Source of the DNA: an uncultured Anaerolineae bacterium
GTDB taxonomy: Bacteria > Chloroflexota > Anaerolineae > J036 > Brachytrichaceae
Reading direction: 5' to 3'
Assembly (NCBI GenBank): GCA_937959265.1
Contig: CALGMA010000008.1
Span: forward strand, 434,001-498,000
DNA: 64,000 bases
Position 1 is the stretch's first letter, and each line of letters begins with the position of its first letter. The notes under the pieces are model-generated. The model saw only the letters and a list, made by a program, of their open reading frames with translations. It was not told the origin of the DNA and did not search any database. Below are positions 1 through 8,359 of this stretch, one piece after another. The position numbers and the translations under genes were made by a program.

Positions 1-104
1 CGCACATGCGGCAGGACATCCGCCGTCGGTGGGACGCCGCGCCCAGCATATTCTGCAAGCGCACGCGCGATTTTCTGATCGGACAGCTCAGGCAAGTCGT
101 TCAT
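1..104 (-). CDS. N-terminal fragment of a probable anti-sigma or membrane regulator, cut by window edge
   Basis: Reading from the ATG at 104 towards base 1 gives an open frame beginning MNDLPELSDQKIARALAEY and running off the window after about 34 codons. It starts 45 bases after the stop of the sigma-factor gene in the same direction, so the two are probably one transcript. Genes directly downstream of ECF sigma factors are very often their anti-sigma factors, which is the only reason for the suggested role. No domain can be judged from so short a piece. Confidence 0.45.
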   Translation of the reverse strand, partial: MNDLPELSDQKIARALAEYAGRGVPPTADVLPHV

Positions 105-149
105 CAGTTATCAATAGATTGATCAGCCGATTGATCAGCTTGGTTGCAT

Positions 150-764
150 TCACTTCCCGAGCGACCATGCTTTCAAGCGGTCCTGAAGCGGCGGTGATGC
201 GCTCAACACCTTTCTCAGATGTTTTCGGGCTTCGTGCATTCGCCACTTCACGGTCCCCAGCGGTGTCTTCAGCGTCTCAGCAATCGTCTGCTCGTTCATG
301 TCCAGGTAAAAGCGCAAAACCACGATGGCGCGTTGATCCGAGGGAAGCGCATGAATGGCATTCACGATCGCATCGCGCGTTTCACTGATCGCAACACACT
401 CATCAGGCTGAGGCGCGGGATCGATGTGCCATTCGAATTCGTCTTCGCTCAAATGGCGATGCTTGTTGCGTCGCAACCACTGCAATGCGCCGTTTACGAC
501 AATGCGGTAGAACCACGGCGAAAAAGATTTGCGCGGATCGAATTGGTCAATCTGCTCGTACGCGCGCACAAAAGCCTCGGCCACGATGTCATCGGCGGCT
601 TGACGATCAGCGACGATGAGATAAGCCGTGCGCAGCGCACGCAATTGATGCTGCTGCACCAGCAATTCCAGCCCCCGGATATCGCGACGTTTCAGTAAGG
701 CAATCGCTGCTTGCTCGTCGCCGCTCGCATCGTGACTCGCCACGTGTCTAATAGTTATATGCAC
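150..764 (-). CDS. ECF-type RNA polymerase sigma factor
   Basis: This is a sigma-70-family factor of extracytoplasmic type that would redirect RNA polymerase to a small regulon. Region 2 is visible as DDIVAEAFVRAYEQ followed by FSPWFYRIVVNGALQWLRR. Region 4 is visible as LPSDQRAIVVLRFYLDMN and the helix-turn-helix TIAETLKTPLGTVKWRMHEA. The frame stays open to an ATG at 890, but that start would overlap the divergent response-regulator gene. A GTG at 764 leaves about 118 bases of shared upstream DNA and gives a protein of about 204 residues, normal for the family; a GTG at 746 is also possible. No clear ribosome site helps to decide. A possible anti-sigma gene follows. Confidence 0.9.
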   Translation of the reverse strand: MHITIRHVASHDASGDEQAAIALLKRRDIRGLELLVQQHQLRALRTAYLIVADRQAADDIVAEAFVRAYEQIDQFDPRKSFSPWFYRIVVNGALQWLRRNKHRHLSEDEFEWHIDPAPQPDECVAISETRDAIVNAIHALPSDQRAIVVLRFYLDMNEQTIAETLKTPLGTVKWRMHEARKHLRKVLSASPPLQDRLKAWSLGK

Positions 765-882
765 GACGCCGAAAAAAGGTTGGCTGGCAAAGTGCGCTTC
801 TTCGAGCCGAGGAGCGAGCGGGCGATCGGCTGAACAAACCTGTGCAAACGATCGTTCACTTGCGCGTGGATAATCTACGCCG

Positions 883-1614
883 ATGCGCAAGCCCGCTGTC
901 TGGGTCGTTGAAGACGAGCGCGCGATCTCCAGTGCGCTGGAGATTCTTCTGCAACATGCAGGCTATGACGTGCGAGTGTTTGCGCGCGGGGCGGACTTTT
1001 TTGCGGCCTTCGCCTCCTTCCAACCCGATCTGATCTTGCTCGACCTCAACCTGCCGGACATAGATGGGCTTGACGTGTGCCGGGCAGCCCGCGACCTCGC
1101 CGCTTACATCCCGATCCTCATGCTCACCGCGCGCAACGAGCCGGTGGACAAGCTGATCGGCTTCGAAGCGGGCGCGGACATCTATCTCATCAAACCGTAT
1201 GACCCGCGCGAGCTACTCGCCCAGATCAAGGCTATCTTCCGCTTGATCGAGCGTCACGGACAGAGCCAGGCCGAGGGCGGCGCCAGGCGGCCGACGGAGC
1301 TACCCCTCACCAACGGCCCGCTGATGATGTGGGACCTTCGGCGCCGCGTCGAACTGAACGGCCAGCCGCTCGACCTGTCGCCGAAGGAATACGACCTGCT
1401 CAAGATTCTGCTGCGCCATCCTGGGCGCGTCTTCGGGCGCGAGACGCTATTGCGTCTGGTCTGGGGCTACGAATTCACCGGCGACTCGCGCACGGTGGAC
1501 GTGCACGTGCAACGCCTGCGCCAGAAATTGGAAGCCGATCCCTCACAGCCGCGAGTGCTGCTGACGGTGCGCGGCGTCGGTTACAAGCTGGCGGCGCAGG
1601 ACGAGGACGCATGA
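883..1614 (+). CDS. OmpR/PhoB-family response regulator
   Basis: This is a two-component transcription factor of 243 residues. The receiver domain (about residues 5-115) has the acidic pair E10/D11, the phospho-acceptor D54 in LILLDLNLPDIDG, T82 and K104 in YLIKPY. The C-terminal winged helix (about 145-237) ends RTVDVHVQRLRQKLE and VRGVGYKL, the OmpR signature. Its stop overlaps the ATG of the histidine kinase by four bases, so the two form a translationally coupled pair. A -10-like GATAAT lies at 869-874, only eight bases before the ATG, suggesting a leaderless or nearly leaderless message. The target genes cannot be told from the sequence. Confidence 0.95.
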   Translation: MRKPAVWVVEDERAISSALEILLQHAGYDVRVFARGADFFAAFASFQPDLILLDLNLPDIDGLDVCRAARDLAAYIPILMLTARNEPVDKLIGFEAGADIYLIKPYDPRELLAQIKAIFRLIERHGQSQAEGGARRPTELPLTNGPLMMWDLRRRVELNGQPLDLSPKEYDLLKILLRHPGRVFGRETLLRLVWGYEFTGDSRTVDVHVQRLRQKLEADPSQPRVLLTVRGVGYKLAAQDEDA

Positions 1615-2441
1615 TTATCTTCGACCTCAGGCTCGTTATCTTTGCGTTGGTCGCCTTGCTCTTGCTGTGCGTCGCGCTGGCGATCTGGCTCGACCGCGCG
1701 CGCTGGCGCAACGCATCCTTCCGCGAGCAGGAGCGGCGCATGGCCGAGCTGTGGCACAAGCTGCAGGCCGCGCAGCAAGACCTTCGGCTGCTCTCGCACG
1801 AGGTGCGCACGCCATTGACCGCCATTCAAGGCCATGTGGAAGTGCTGCGCACCGCGCGACTGCCGGACGAGGTTCGCGACTCATCCTTAAGCTTGATCGG
1901 CGCGGAATCCCAACGCATCCGGCATCTGCTGGATGCGTTGGTGGAACTCGGCCGGCTCGATCTGGACGAGGACGTGGTGGACAAGCCGGTGGCCCTCCTG
2001 ATCGTGGTCGAAGATGCGCTGGCGCAAACCGCGCCGCGCGCCGAGGCGAAGCACATGGACTTGGCGCTTGACGCCGATCCTGGCCTGCCCCACGTCCCGG
2101 GTGACGAAAACCGGCTGAAGCAAGTCTTCCTCAACCTGCTCGACAACGCGGTGAAGTATGGCCGGCCGGGCGATCGCGTCATGGTCACGTTGAAGCGCGT
2201 CAACGAGGCGATCCTGTGCGAGGTTCGCGACACCGGGCCGGGCATTCCCCAGGCGCACCTGCCCTACGTCACGCGGCGGCTGTACCGTGCCCGAACCGAT
2301 GTGGAGGGCAGCGGTCTGGGCTTATCCATCGTTGAAGAGATCCTGCGTTTACATCGCAGCCAGCTCATCATCGAGAGCGAGGCGGAGGGCGCGCAGACGG
2401 GCACGACTTTCCGCTTCGAGCTGCCCCTCTACTCGGCATAA
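1611..2441 (+). CDS. Sensor histidine kinase
   Basis: This 276-residue kinase partners the response regulator upstream, with which it shares an ATGA overlap. One transmembrane helix (about residues 7-27) is followed by a short linker, with no periplasmic sensor domain. The HisKA domain contains H63 in LLSHEVRTPLTAIQGH. The HATPase domain shows the N box NLLDNAVKYG, the G1 box DTGPGIP and the G2 box GSGLGLSIV. The kinase is short and has almost nothing outside the membrane, so it probably senses an intramembrane signal or works with another protein; that is inference. A longer in-frame ORF begins at 1329 but lies inside the regulator gene, so the 1611 start is preferred. Confidence 0.93.
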   Translation: MIIFDLRLVIFALVALLLLCVALAIWLDRARWRNASFREQERRMAELWHKLQAAQQDLRLLSHEVRTPLTAIQGHVEVLRTARLPDEVRDSSLSLIGAESQRIRHLLDALVELGRLDLDEDVVDKPVALLIVVEDALAQTAPRAEAKHMDLALDADPGLPHVPGDENRLKQVFLNLLDNAVKYGRPGDRVMVTLKRVNEAILCEVRDTGPGIPQAHLPYVTRRLYRARTDVEGSGLGLSIVEEILRLHRSQLIIESEAEGAQTGTTFRFELPLYSA

Positions 2442-2471
2442 CCCCCGCTCGGCCTCGCACGGTCGTATGCT

Positions 2472-3702
2472 AAGAGTTGTGTAACGGGAGTCCGATAATT
2501 GCGCTTGCAAAAGTTACCAGCTAAAGCGAGCGAGATCACCATGACTCCCGAAATCAAGAGTAATAAGCTAAGGCCGATCAGTCAAGACGAATTCCATGAC
2601 CTGTTTCATGACCTGATGGCCGAGAAGATGCGCCTGGCGGTGCGATTGACGCTCACGGCGATCATGAACGAGGAAGTTGAGGCGTTCGTAGGCGCGCCTT
2701 ACGGCGCGCCCTGCCCGACTCGGCAGGATTACCGCAACGGCTACTACCAGCGCGACTTGGTGACGACGGTCGGCAAGATCAAAGGTCTGCATGTGCCGCG
2801 CACGCGGGGCGGGTTCCGGACGCAGGTGTTCGAGCACTATCAGCGTCGACAGCGTGAGTTGGATGTCGCCATCGGCGAGATGTTGGTCCAGGGCATCAGC
2901 ACAGTCGGTGTCGGGCAGGTGATGGAGACGCTGACCGGCTCACCGGTCAGTCCCTCGGCGGTGTCGCGAGTGCACCACGGGCTGGAGACGGAATACGCGC
3001 AGTGGAAGGTACGGAGTCTGAGTGAGCGCTATGTGTATGTGTTCGCCGATGGCACGTATTTCAGCGTGATTTACGAAGGTGAAAGCCACAAAACGCCGAT
3101 CCTGGCGCTGATCGGCATCACTGCAGCCGGTAAACGCGAGTTGATCGCCTTCACCATTGGCGAGCGCGAGAACCAAGGCGCGTGGGAGAACTTACTCGAC
3201 GACATCAAGACCCGCGGCGTCAAGCAGATCGACTTGTGGATCACCGATGGGCATCAAGCTATGTTGAACGCGATTGCTCTCAAGTTCCCGGACAGCCGTC
3301 GCCAACGGGGCATGCTGCAACAGCGTGATGCAGTCGAAGCCGAGTTCAAAGGCATCTTTTATCAGAAGAACCGCCAGAAGGCCGATCAGTGCGCCGAAGC
3401 CTTCCAGGAGAAATACCGGTCGCAGTTCCCGACGGCGGTCGAGTGCATGCAGCGCGATTGGGAGGCATGCCTGACGTTCTACGACTACCCGGAGTCACAT
3501 TGGGCGCGCATTCGAACGACCAATGTCATCGAGCGGATGTTTGAAGAGGTCAAAAAGCGATCCAAGAAGATGGCCGCCGCCTTTCGCAACGAGAACAGTT
3601 GCCTGCTGTTGTTCTTCGCCGTCGTGCGCGGCCTCAAGTTTCAAAACCTCGTCATGCCAAACCAGCCGCGATGTGATGATCACTTCCCGTTACACAACTC
3701 TT
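2472..3702 (+). mobile_element. IS256-family insertion sequence with matching terminal inverted repeats
   Basis: The ends are inverted copies of one another. The left end (2472-2491) reads AAGAGTTGTGTAACGGGAGT. The right end (3682-3702), reverse complemented, reads the same with one extra A before the final GT. One transposase gene fills the interior. No direct target duplication is visible: the eight bases outside the left end (CGTATGCT) and right end (GACAAACC) do not match. That suggests loss of one original flank. Total length is about 1.23 kb, slightly short for the family because the transposase gene has lost a piece. Confidence 0.85.
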
Positions 3703-3704
3703 GA
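2541..3704 (+). CDS. IS256-family (Mutator-type) transposase with an internal deletion
   Basis: This DDE transposase of about 387 residues shows D170 in VFADGTYF, D236 in LWITDGHQ and E331 in TTNVIERMFEE, so the catalytic triad is complete. After residue 256 the frame jumps from FPDSRRQR straight to GMLQQRDAVEAEFKGIFY. Family members normally carry about 20 more residues here, including a conserved C-x2-H motif (RCxxHKxxNxxxxxP). The frame is kept, so this looks like an in-frame deletion near base 3309 and may abolish activity. The start at 2541 follows the left repeat; an in-frame extension to 2499 exists. The TGA stop sits on the outer edge of the right repeat, so the last codons are repeat DNA. 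Confidence 0.9.
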   Translation: MTPEIKSNKLRPISQDEFHDLFHDLMAEKMRLAVRLTLTAIMNEEVEAFVGAPYGAPCPTRQDYRNGYYQRDLVTTVGKIKGLHVPRTRGGFRTQVFEHYQRRQRELDVAIGEMLVQGISTVGVGQVMETLTGSPVSPSAVSRVHHGLETEYAQWKVRSLSERYVYVFADGTYFSVIYEGESHKTPILALIGITAAGKRELIAFTIGERENQGAWENLLDDIKTRGVKQIDLWITDGHQAMLNAIALKFPDSRRQRGMLQQRDAVEAEFKGIFYQKNRQKADQCAEAFQEKYRSQFPTAVECMQRDWEACLTFYDYPESHWARIRTTNVIERMFEEVKKRSKKMAAAFRNENSCLLLFFAVVRGLKFQNLVMPNQPRCDDHFPLHNS

Positions 3705-4004
3705 CAAACCACCGATTGGCTCGCCATCATCAACGCATATTCAACCACGCGCGGTTCGCCGGTCTACATCAATTCAACCAACACCTTCACGCCTGATCAG
3801 CAAGTTCCGCCGGTGCAGAACTACCCGAAAGGTTGGCTGACATCCGCACTCCAAGCGGTCAACAGCGAACCGCAGATCCACTCGCTGTGCTGGTTCATGG
3901 ATGACCTGCCAGACGATCCAAATTGGGATGCCTACAGTTTGTCAAATCGCCAGGGCAAGCTGGCCGACGCAGCAGATGAGTTCGACGCGCTGCTCAAGCG
4001 CTGA
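3705..4004 (+). pseudogene. C-terminal remnant of a glycosidase-like gene, truncated at the insertion element
   Basis: Directly after the right end of the element an open frame without a start codon encodes about 100 residues, including TDWLAIINAYSTTRGSPVYI and IHSLCWFMDDLPDDPNWDAY, and ends FDALLKR. The composition resembles the last part of cellulase-like TIM-barrel glycosidases, as judged by eye. No matching N-terminal part lies on the other side of the element: the left flank is the end of the histidine-kinase gene plus 30 bases. The gene was therefore probably broken by insertion followed by deletion. An ATG at 3813 could start a 63-residue peptide, but there is no reason to think it is used. 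Confidence 0.6.
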
Positions 4005-4036
4005 CGCCGTCCTCTGCTACACTTCGCCTGCCACAC

Positions 4037-5104
4037 ATGTCTACCGTTGAACTGCGCAACATCACTAAACGATTTGGCTCGGTCGTCGCGCTCAGCGACG
4101 TCAGCTTCACCGTAAAGGACGGCGAGTTCTTCGTGCTGCTCGGCCAGACTGGCGCGGGCAAGACCACCACCCTGCGCGTCGTCGCCGGCCTGGAGAAGCC
4201 CGATGCCGGCGACGTGCTTTTCGACGGCGCGCCGGTCAATGATGTGACGCCGGCCGAGCGCGATACCGCTTTCGTCTTTCAGTATTACTCGCTCTATCCG
4301 ACGATGTCGGTGTACGACAATCTGGCCTTCCCACTGCGCGCGCCGGGCCGTAACCTGAGCGAAGACGAGATTCGGCAACGCGTGGGCGAGGCGGCCGAGC
4401 GTGTGCGCATCAGCCATCTGCTCCAGCGCAATACCAAGAACCTGTCGGGCGGCGAGATGCAGCGCGTGGCGCTCGGGCGCGCGCTGGTGCGCCGGCCAAA
4501 GATATTCCTGATGGATGAGCCGCTGTCCAACCTCGACGCCAAGCTGCGCGAGGCGCTGCGCATTGAACTCAATCACCTGCAGCGCGAAAGCCACAGCACC
4601 ACGCTATTCGTCACCCACGACCAGATCGAGGCGATGACCCTTGCCGACCGCGTCGGCGTGTTGCGCGAGGGCGTGCTGGTACAGGTGGGCACACCGCGCG
4701 AGATCTATGACTTCCCCGCTACAACGTTTGTGGCCAAGCTGGTCGGCGTGCCGCGCATCAACCTGTATGATGCGGCATGCGCCGATGGGATGATCCATGT
4801 GCCCGAGAGCACCATTCGACTACCGGCGCCGGCGCATGCTGAGTTGCCGGAATCGTTCACGCTCGGCTTCCGACCGGAGGATGCGCAGATTACTCCCGAC
4901 GGCGACTTGAGCGGCCAGATTACCCTGCTCGAACCGTTGGGCGTAGAGACCATCGTGCATATCCGTTCGGGCCGGCAGAGCCTGCTCAGCACCGTGAGCG
5001 GCATCACCGACTTCAACATCGGCAGCGAGGTGCGCTATCGCATCGTGCACGAGCGGCTGCACTTCTTCGACCGCAAGACTGGCCGCCGTCTGTCGCTCAA
5101 TTGA
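4037..5104 (+). CDS. Sugar ABC transporter ATP-binding protein, UgpC/MalK type
   Basis: This ATPase subunit of a carbohydrate importer has 355 residues. Walker A is GQTGAGKTT, the signature is LSGGEMQRVALGRAL, Walker B is IFLMDEPLSNLD and the switch histidine is in FVTHDQ, so all motifs are canonical. The C-terminal OB-fold regulatory part (about 240-355) contains LGFRPEDAQI, typical of MalK/UgpC. It is the first gene of a run continuing through a small membrane protein, a TIM-family isomerase and an aldolase/SDR fusion. No permease stands directly beside it, so it may serve the importer encoded further on, or act with several permeases as MsiK does. A TACACT hexamer at 4018-4023 could be a -10 box. 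Confidence 0.93.
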   Translation: MSTVELRNITKRFGSVVALSDVSFTVKDGEFFVLLGQTGAGKTTTLRVVAGLEKPDAGDVLFDGAPVNDVTPAERDTAFVFQYYSLYPTMSVYDNLAFPLRAPGRNLSEDEIRQRVGEAAERVRISHLLQRNTKNLSGGEMQRVALGRALVRRPKIFLMDEPLSNLDAKLREALRIELNHLQRESHSTTLFVTHDQIEAMTLADRVGVLREGVLVQVGTPREIYDFPATTFVAKLVGVPRINLYDAACADGMIHVPESTIRLPAPAHAELPESFTLGFRPEDAQITPDGDLSGQITLLEPLGVETIVHIRSGRQSLLSTVSGITDFNIGSEVRYRIVHERLHFFDRKTGRRLSLN

Positions 5105-5113
5105 GGCGTTCCC

Positions 5114-5428
5114 ATGAATCCCACGCTGCAATTCCTCGTCTTCATTGTTGGCTTCTTCATCATCCTCGGCCTGTTCATCCGGCTGATCCAGATTGCTGAG
5201 AAGCGGCTGGGCGGGAAGGTGCCGCCCCGGCGTTATAGTCTCATCACGAGCCTCACCATTGCCGGCATGCTGATCGGCATCGTGATGATGTTCCAGCCCA
5301 TCGTCTTGGCCCTCATGGAGCCGGGCTTCCTGTTGCTGCTCATCTCGACGCTGGCGTTTATCTTGTGGAGCCATGTCTGGCCGGAGCCGGCGCCTCAGTC
5401 ACACAGCAGCGAGGCAGCAGAGCGTTGA
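5114..5428 (+). CDS. Small membrane protein of unknown function
   Basis: The protein has 104 residues. Three hydrophobic segments are visible, at about residues 6-24, 46-64 and 68-88 (LVFIVGFFIILGLFI, LTIAGMLIGIVMMF, FLLLLISTLAFILW), followed by a short polar tail. It begins nine bases after the ATPase stop and is clearly in the same operon. I do not recognise the family. A second small membrane protein at 13306 also adjoins transporter ATPases, hinting at an accessory role in polyol uptake, like the DUF2160 protein found in rhizobial glycerol ABC operons. That comparison is from context, not sequence identity. Confidence 0.75.
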   Translation: MNPTLQFLVFIVGFFIILGLFIRLIQIAEKRLGGKVPPRRYSLITSLTIAGMLIGIVMMFQPIVLALMEPGFLLLLISTLAFILWSHVWPEPAPQSHSSEAAER

Positions 5429-5461
5429 GACTTCGCTTGCACAGACGAAGCATCCTACGCT

Positions 5462-6226
5462 GTGTTTCTCTTCGGCACAAACTTGAAGATGCACCAAACG
5501 CCGCAGCAGACGCAGGTGTTCCTGTGGGCGCTGCGCGAGCGCGTCGCGCGCGTGCCGAAGATTGAGCGCGCGAGCTTGTGGGTGATTCCACCGTTCACGT
5601 CCATTGCTGTGGCAGCGGAAGCCGCGCAAGGGTCAGGTATCCGCATCGGCGCGCAAAACATGCACTGGGCGGATGAAGGCGCATTCACCGGCGAGATTTC
5701 GCCGCTCATGCTCAAGGCCTGTGGGGCCGAGTTCGTCATGCTCGGCCACGCCGAGCGCCGCGCGCTATTCGGCGAGAGCGATGAGATGCTGAACAAGAAG
5801 GTGCTGGCTGCGGCGCGGCATGGCTTGGGCATGATGCTGTGCGTGGGCGAGCCGGCCTCCATCAAAGCGGCCGGCGCCGGCGAGGACTACGTAGCGCAGC
5901 AGTTGAAACTGGCGCTGCGCGGGCTTTCCGTTCCGAATCACCTCCAAGTCCTCTATGAACCATTGTGGTCGGTCGGCGAGGGCGGTGTAGCGGCCGCTCC
6001 GGATTACGTAGGCGCGGCGTTCGACAATATCCGTCGCGTGTTGTGCAGAATTTTCGGCTTGGCGGGTGAGCGTGTCCCGATCCTCTATGGCGGCAGCGTA
6101 GACGCGATGAATTGCGCCCGATACGCGCGCTTGCCCAACGGGAGCGGCATGGGGGTAGGGCGCGCCGGCTGGAACGTGGATAGTTTCGTTGCCGTGTTGG
6201 CCAATGCGCTCGCGGCGCTGGATTGA
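5462..6226 (+). CDS. Triosephosphate-isomerase-family enzyme, possibly a tetrulose-phosphate isomerase
   Basis: This 254-residue TIM barrel keeps the catalytic set: N7 and K9 in GTNLKMH, H96 in MLGHAERR and E166 in LYEPLWS. The flexible lid reads VGEGGVA rather than the usual IGTGKTA of glycolytic enzymes. Paralogues with altered lids occur in tetritol pathways (EryH, LerI), where they isomerise L-erythrulose-1-phosphate. The start is GTG at 5462; no convincing ribosome site precedes it. Three bases separate its stop from the aldolase/SDR gene. The alternative role is ordinary interconversion of dihydroxyacetone phosphate released by that aldolase. Which substrate is used cannot be settled here. 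Confidence 0.88.
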   Translation: MFLFGTNLKMHQTPQQTQVFLWALRERVARVPKIERASLWVIPPFTSIAVAAEAAQGSGIRIGAQNMHWADEGAFTGEISPLMLKACGAEFVMLGHAERRALFGESDEMLNKKVLAAARHGLGMMLCVGEPASIKAAGAGEDYVAQQLKLALRGLSVPNHLQVLYEPLWSVGEGGVAAAPDYVGAAFDNIRRVLCRIFGLAGERVPILYGGSVDAMNCARYARLPNGSGMGVGRAGWNVDSFVAVLANALAALD

Positions 6227-6229
6227 GCA

Positions 6230-8206
6230 ATGCAAAACCTCTGGAACGATGCCGAAGCTCAAAACTTCGTGGGCGATCTGGCTCAGCGGGTCTATACATC
6301 GCGTTTGCTGGGACGCGAGCCAGCGCTGGTGTTGCATGGCGGCGGCAATACCTCGGTGAAGACACGCGCGCGCAACGTCTTCGATGAGGAAGAGGATATC
6401 CTCTACATTAAAGGCAGCGGCTGGGACCTGGCGACGATTGAGGCAGCGGGCTTCACGCCGCTGCGCTTGCAGTTGGCTGCGCGGCTGGCCCGGTTGCCTC
6501 ATCTTGCCGACACCGAGATGATGCGCCTGTTGCGCAGCTACGCCGTCGAACCCAGCGCGCCTGCACCTTCGGTCGAAGCCGTCTTGCACGCCATCTTGCC
6601 CTATAAGTTTGTGGATCACACCCACGCGGACGCGCTGCTGGCCATCACCAACACGCCGGACGGCGAACGCCGCGTGCGTGAGCTATACGGCGACGCCGTG
6701 CTGATCGTGCCCTACGTCATGCCGGGCTTTGCGCTGGCTAAGGCATGCGCCGAGCAGTTCGCCGCGTGCACTAACAAGGACGACCTCATCGGCATTGTGC
6801 TGATGCAGCATGGGCTGGTCACTTTTGGCGATACGGCGCGCCAGGCCTATGCGCGAATGATTGATCTGGTAACGCAGGCGGAGGAATACATCGCGCAGCA
6901 TGGCCGGTGGCGCGTGACCTTTCCGCCGGCGCAGCGGAGCGACCGGCCCGTGCGAGTGGCGCTGGCCGAATTGCGCCGCGCCGTGTCTGAGGCAGCCGGC
7001 GCGCCGATGATCCTGACTGCGCACGACGACGACAAATCCCTCGGCTTCGTCCGGCGCTCCGACGTGGCGTCCATTGCACGACGCGGCCCGGTCACGCCCG
7101 ATCACATCATTCGCACCAAGCGCCTGCCGTTGATCGGCCGCGGCGTGGCGACGTATCGCGCCGAATATGAGGCCTACTTCACCCGCCACAGCGCAGCATC
7201 ACCGCAGCCGCTCGCCATGCTCGACCCGGCGCCACGTGTAATCCTCGACTCGGAGCTGGGGGTGGTGACTGCCGGTCGCAGCGTGAAGGACGCGACCATC
7301 GCCGCCGAGATCTACGCCCAAACAATTGACGTGATCCTGCGCGCGGAGTCGCTGGGTGGATGGCGCGCGTTGCCAGAGGCGGAGCTGTTTCGTGTGGAGT
7401 ACTGGGATCTGGAGCAGGCCAAGCTCAAGCGCATGCCGGCGCCGCAGATGTTCACCGGCGAAGTTGCGCTGGTGACCGGCGCGGCTTCCGGCATCGGCAA
7501 GGCGTGCGCGCAGGCGCTGCTGAAGCGCGGCGCAGCCGTGGTTGGCCTTGACATTGCTCCGTCTATCGAGAACCTCTTTCCGCAAGCGGAGTTTCTGGGA
7601 ATCGTCGCCGACGTGAGCGACGAAGCGGCGTTGCGCGATGCGCTGGAACGCGCGGCGCGGCGCTACGGCGGGCTGGATATGCTGGTGCTGAATGCGGGCA
7701 TCTTCCCGGCCGGCCAGCGCATCGCTGCGCTGGAGACGCAGGCTTGGTCGCGCGCGTTGCGTATCAACCTTGACGCCAACGCAATGCTGATGCGCGAAGC
7801 GCATCCGCTGCTAAAGCTGGCGCCGCGCGGCGGACGCGTTGTGGTGGTCGGCTCGAAGAATGTGCCGGCGCCGGGGCCGGGGGCGGCCGCATACTCGGCA
7901 TCGAAAGCTGCGCTGACGCAACTTGCGCGCGTGGCCGCGTTGGAGTGGGGCAGCGATGGCATCCGCGTGAACGTCGTCCACCCAAACGCGGTGTTCGACA
8001 CCGGCATCTGGACGGATGAGGTGCTGTCTGCGCGCGCGCAGAGTTATGGGATGACTGTTGAGCAGTACAAGCGCAACAACGTACTGGGGGTGGAGGTGAC
8101 CAGCCGCGATGTTGCGGAGCTGGTCGCCGAACTGTGCGGCCCTGTTTTTGCCAAAACCACTGGCGCGCAGATCCCGATTGATGGCGGTAATGAGCGGGTA
8201 ATTTAG
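6230..8206 (+). CDS. Bifunctional class II aldolase / short-chain dehydrogenase, RhaEW-like
   Basis: This 658-residue fusion combines an N-terminal class II aldolase (about 1-400) and a C-terminal SDR (about 420-658). The aldolase part has GGGNTSVK, the metal-binding VDHTHADAL and QHGLVTFGD. The SDR part has the cofactor loop TGAASGIGKA, NAGIF, and the catalytic YSASKAAL. The RhaEW enzyme of Chloroflexus has this layout, cleaving rhamnulose-1-phosphate and oxidising lactaldehyde. A second copy lies at 27295-29376 beside true rhamnose genes, so this copy may act on a different keto-sugar phosphate. It starts three bases after the isomerase stop. The next gene, a LacI regulator, has its own promoter. 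Confidence 0.88.
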   Translation: MQNLWNDAEAQNFVGDLAQRVYTSRLLGREPALVLHGGGNTSVKTRARNVFDEEEDILYIKGSGWDLATIEAAGFTPLRLQLAARLARLPHLADTEMMRLLRSYAVEPSAPAPSVEAVLHAILPYKFVDHTHADALLAITNTPDGERRVRELYGDAVLIVPYVMPGFALAKACAEQFAACTNKDDLIGIVLMQHGLVTFGDTARQAYARMIDLVTQAEEYIAQHGRWRVTFPPAQRSDRPVRVALAELRRAVSEAAGAPMILTAHDDDKSLGFVRRSDVASIARRGPVTPDHIIRTKRLPLIGRGVATYRAEYEAYFTRHSAASPQPLAMLDPAPRVILDSELGVVTAGRSVKDATIAAEIYAQTIDVILRAESLGGWRALPEAELFRVEYWDLEQAKLKRMPAPQMFTGEVALVTGAASGIGKACAQALLKRGAAVVGLDIAPSIENLFPQAEFLGIVADVSDEAALRDALERAARRYGGLDMLVLNAGIFPAGQRIAALETQAWSRALRINLDANAMLMREAHPLLKLAPRGGRVVVVGSKNVPAPGPGAAAYSASKAALTQLARVAALEWGSDGIRVNVVHPNAVFDTGIWTDEVLSARAQSYGMTVEQYKRNNVLGVEVTSRDVAELVAELCGPVFAKTTGAQIPIDGGNERVI

Positions 8207-8263
8207 TCAAACCGGTCGCATGTCACATTTGTGAATCGCGGCTATGTAAATCGCTTCACAGAG

Positions 8264-8292
8264 TTGACAATTACCTGCCTCTTTAATAATAT
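8264..8292 (+). promoter_or_regulatory. Sigma-70-type promoter for the LacI-family regulator
   Basis: A perfect TTGACA at 8264-8269 and TAATAT at 8287-8292 are separated by exactly 17 bases. Transcription would start near 8299, about 60 bases before the regulator ATG. Confidence 0.85.
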
Positions 8293-8306
8293 GTGCGCGT
8301 TCTGTT

Positions 8307-8326
8307 AAACGATTACGCAATCGCTT
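8307..8326 (+). promoter_or_regulatory. Operator-like palindrome, candidate LacI-family binding site
   Basis: AAACGATTACGCAATCGCTT matches its own reverse complement at 16 of 20 positions and has the central CG typical of LacI/GalR-family operators. It lies just downstream of the predicted transcription start, where a bound repressor would block the promoter, so autoregulation by the gene at 8360 is likely. TGTGAA and TTCACA half-sites also flank the upstream stretch 8231-8261. Confidence 0.6.
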
Positions 8327-8359
8327 AATTCCTTTTGGACATAAGCATCAAGTGGGCGT

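Noticed and set aside
1329..1610. N-terminal extension of the histidine kinase
   Set aside because: The extension is an arginine-rich out-of-frame reading of the response-regulator gene; the ATGA overlap at 1611 is the natural start.
2463..3711. Direct target-site duplication around the insertion element
   Set aside because: Eight- and nine-base flanks on the two sides were compared in several alignments and do not match.
5765..6625. 286-residue minus-strand frame across the isomerase/aldolase junction
   Set aside because: It spans two well-supported plus-strand genes and shows no family features.
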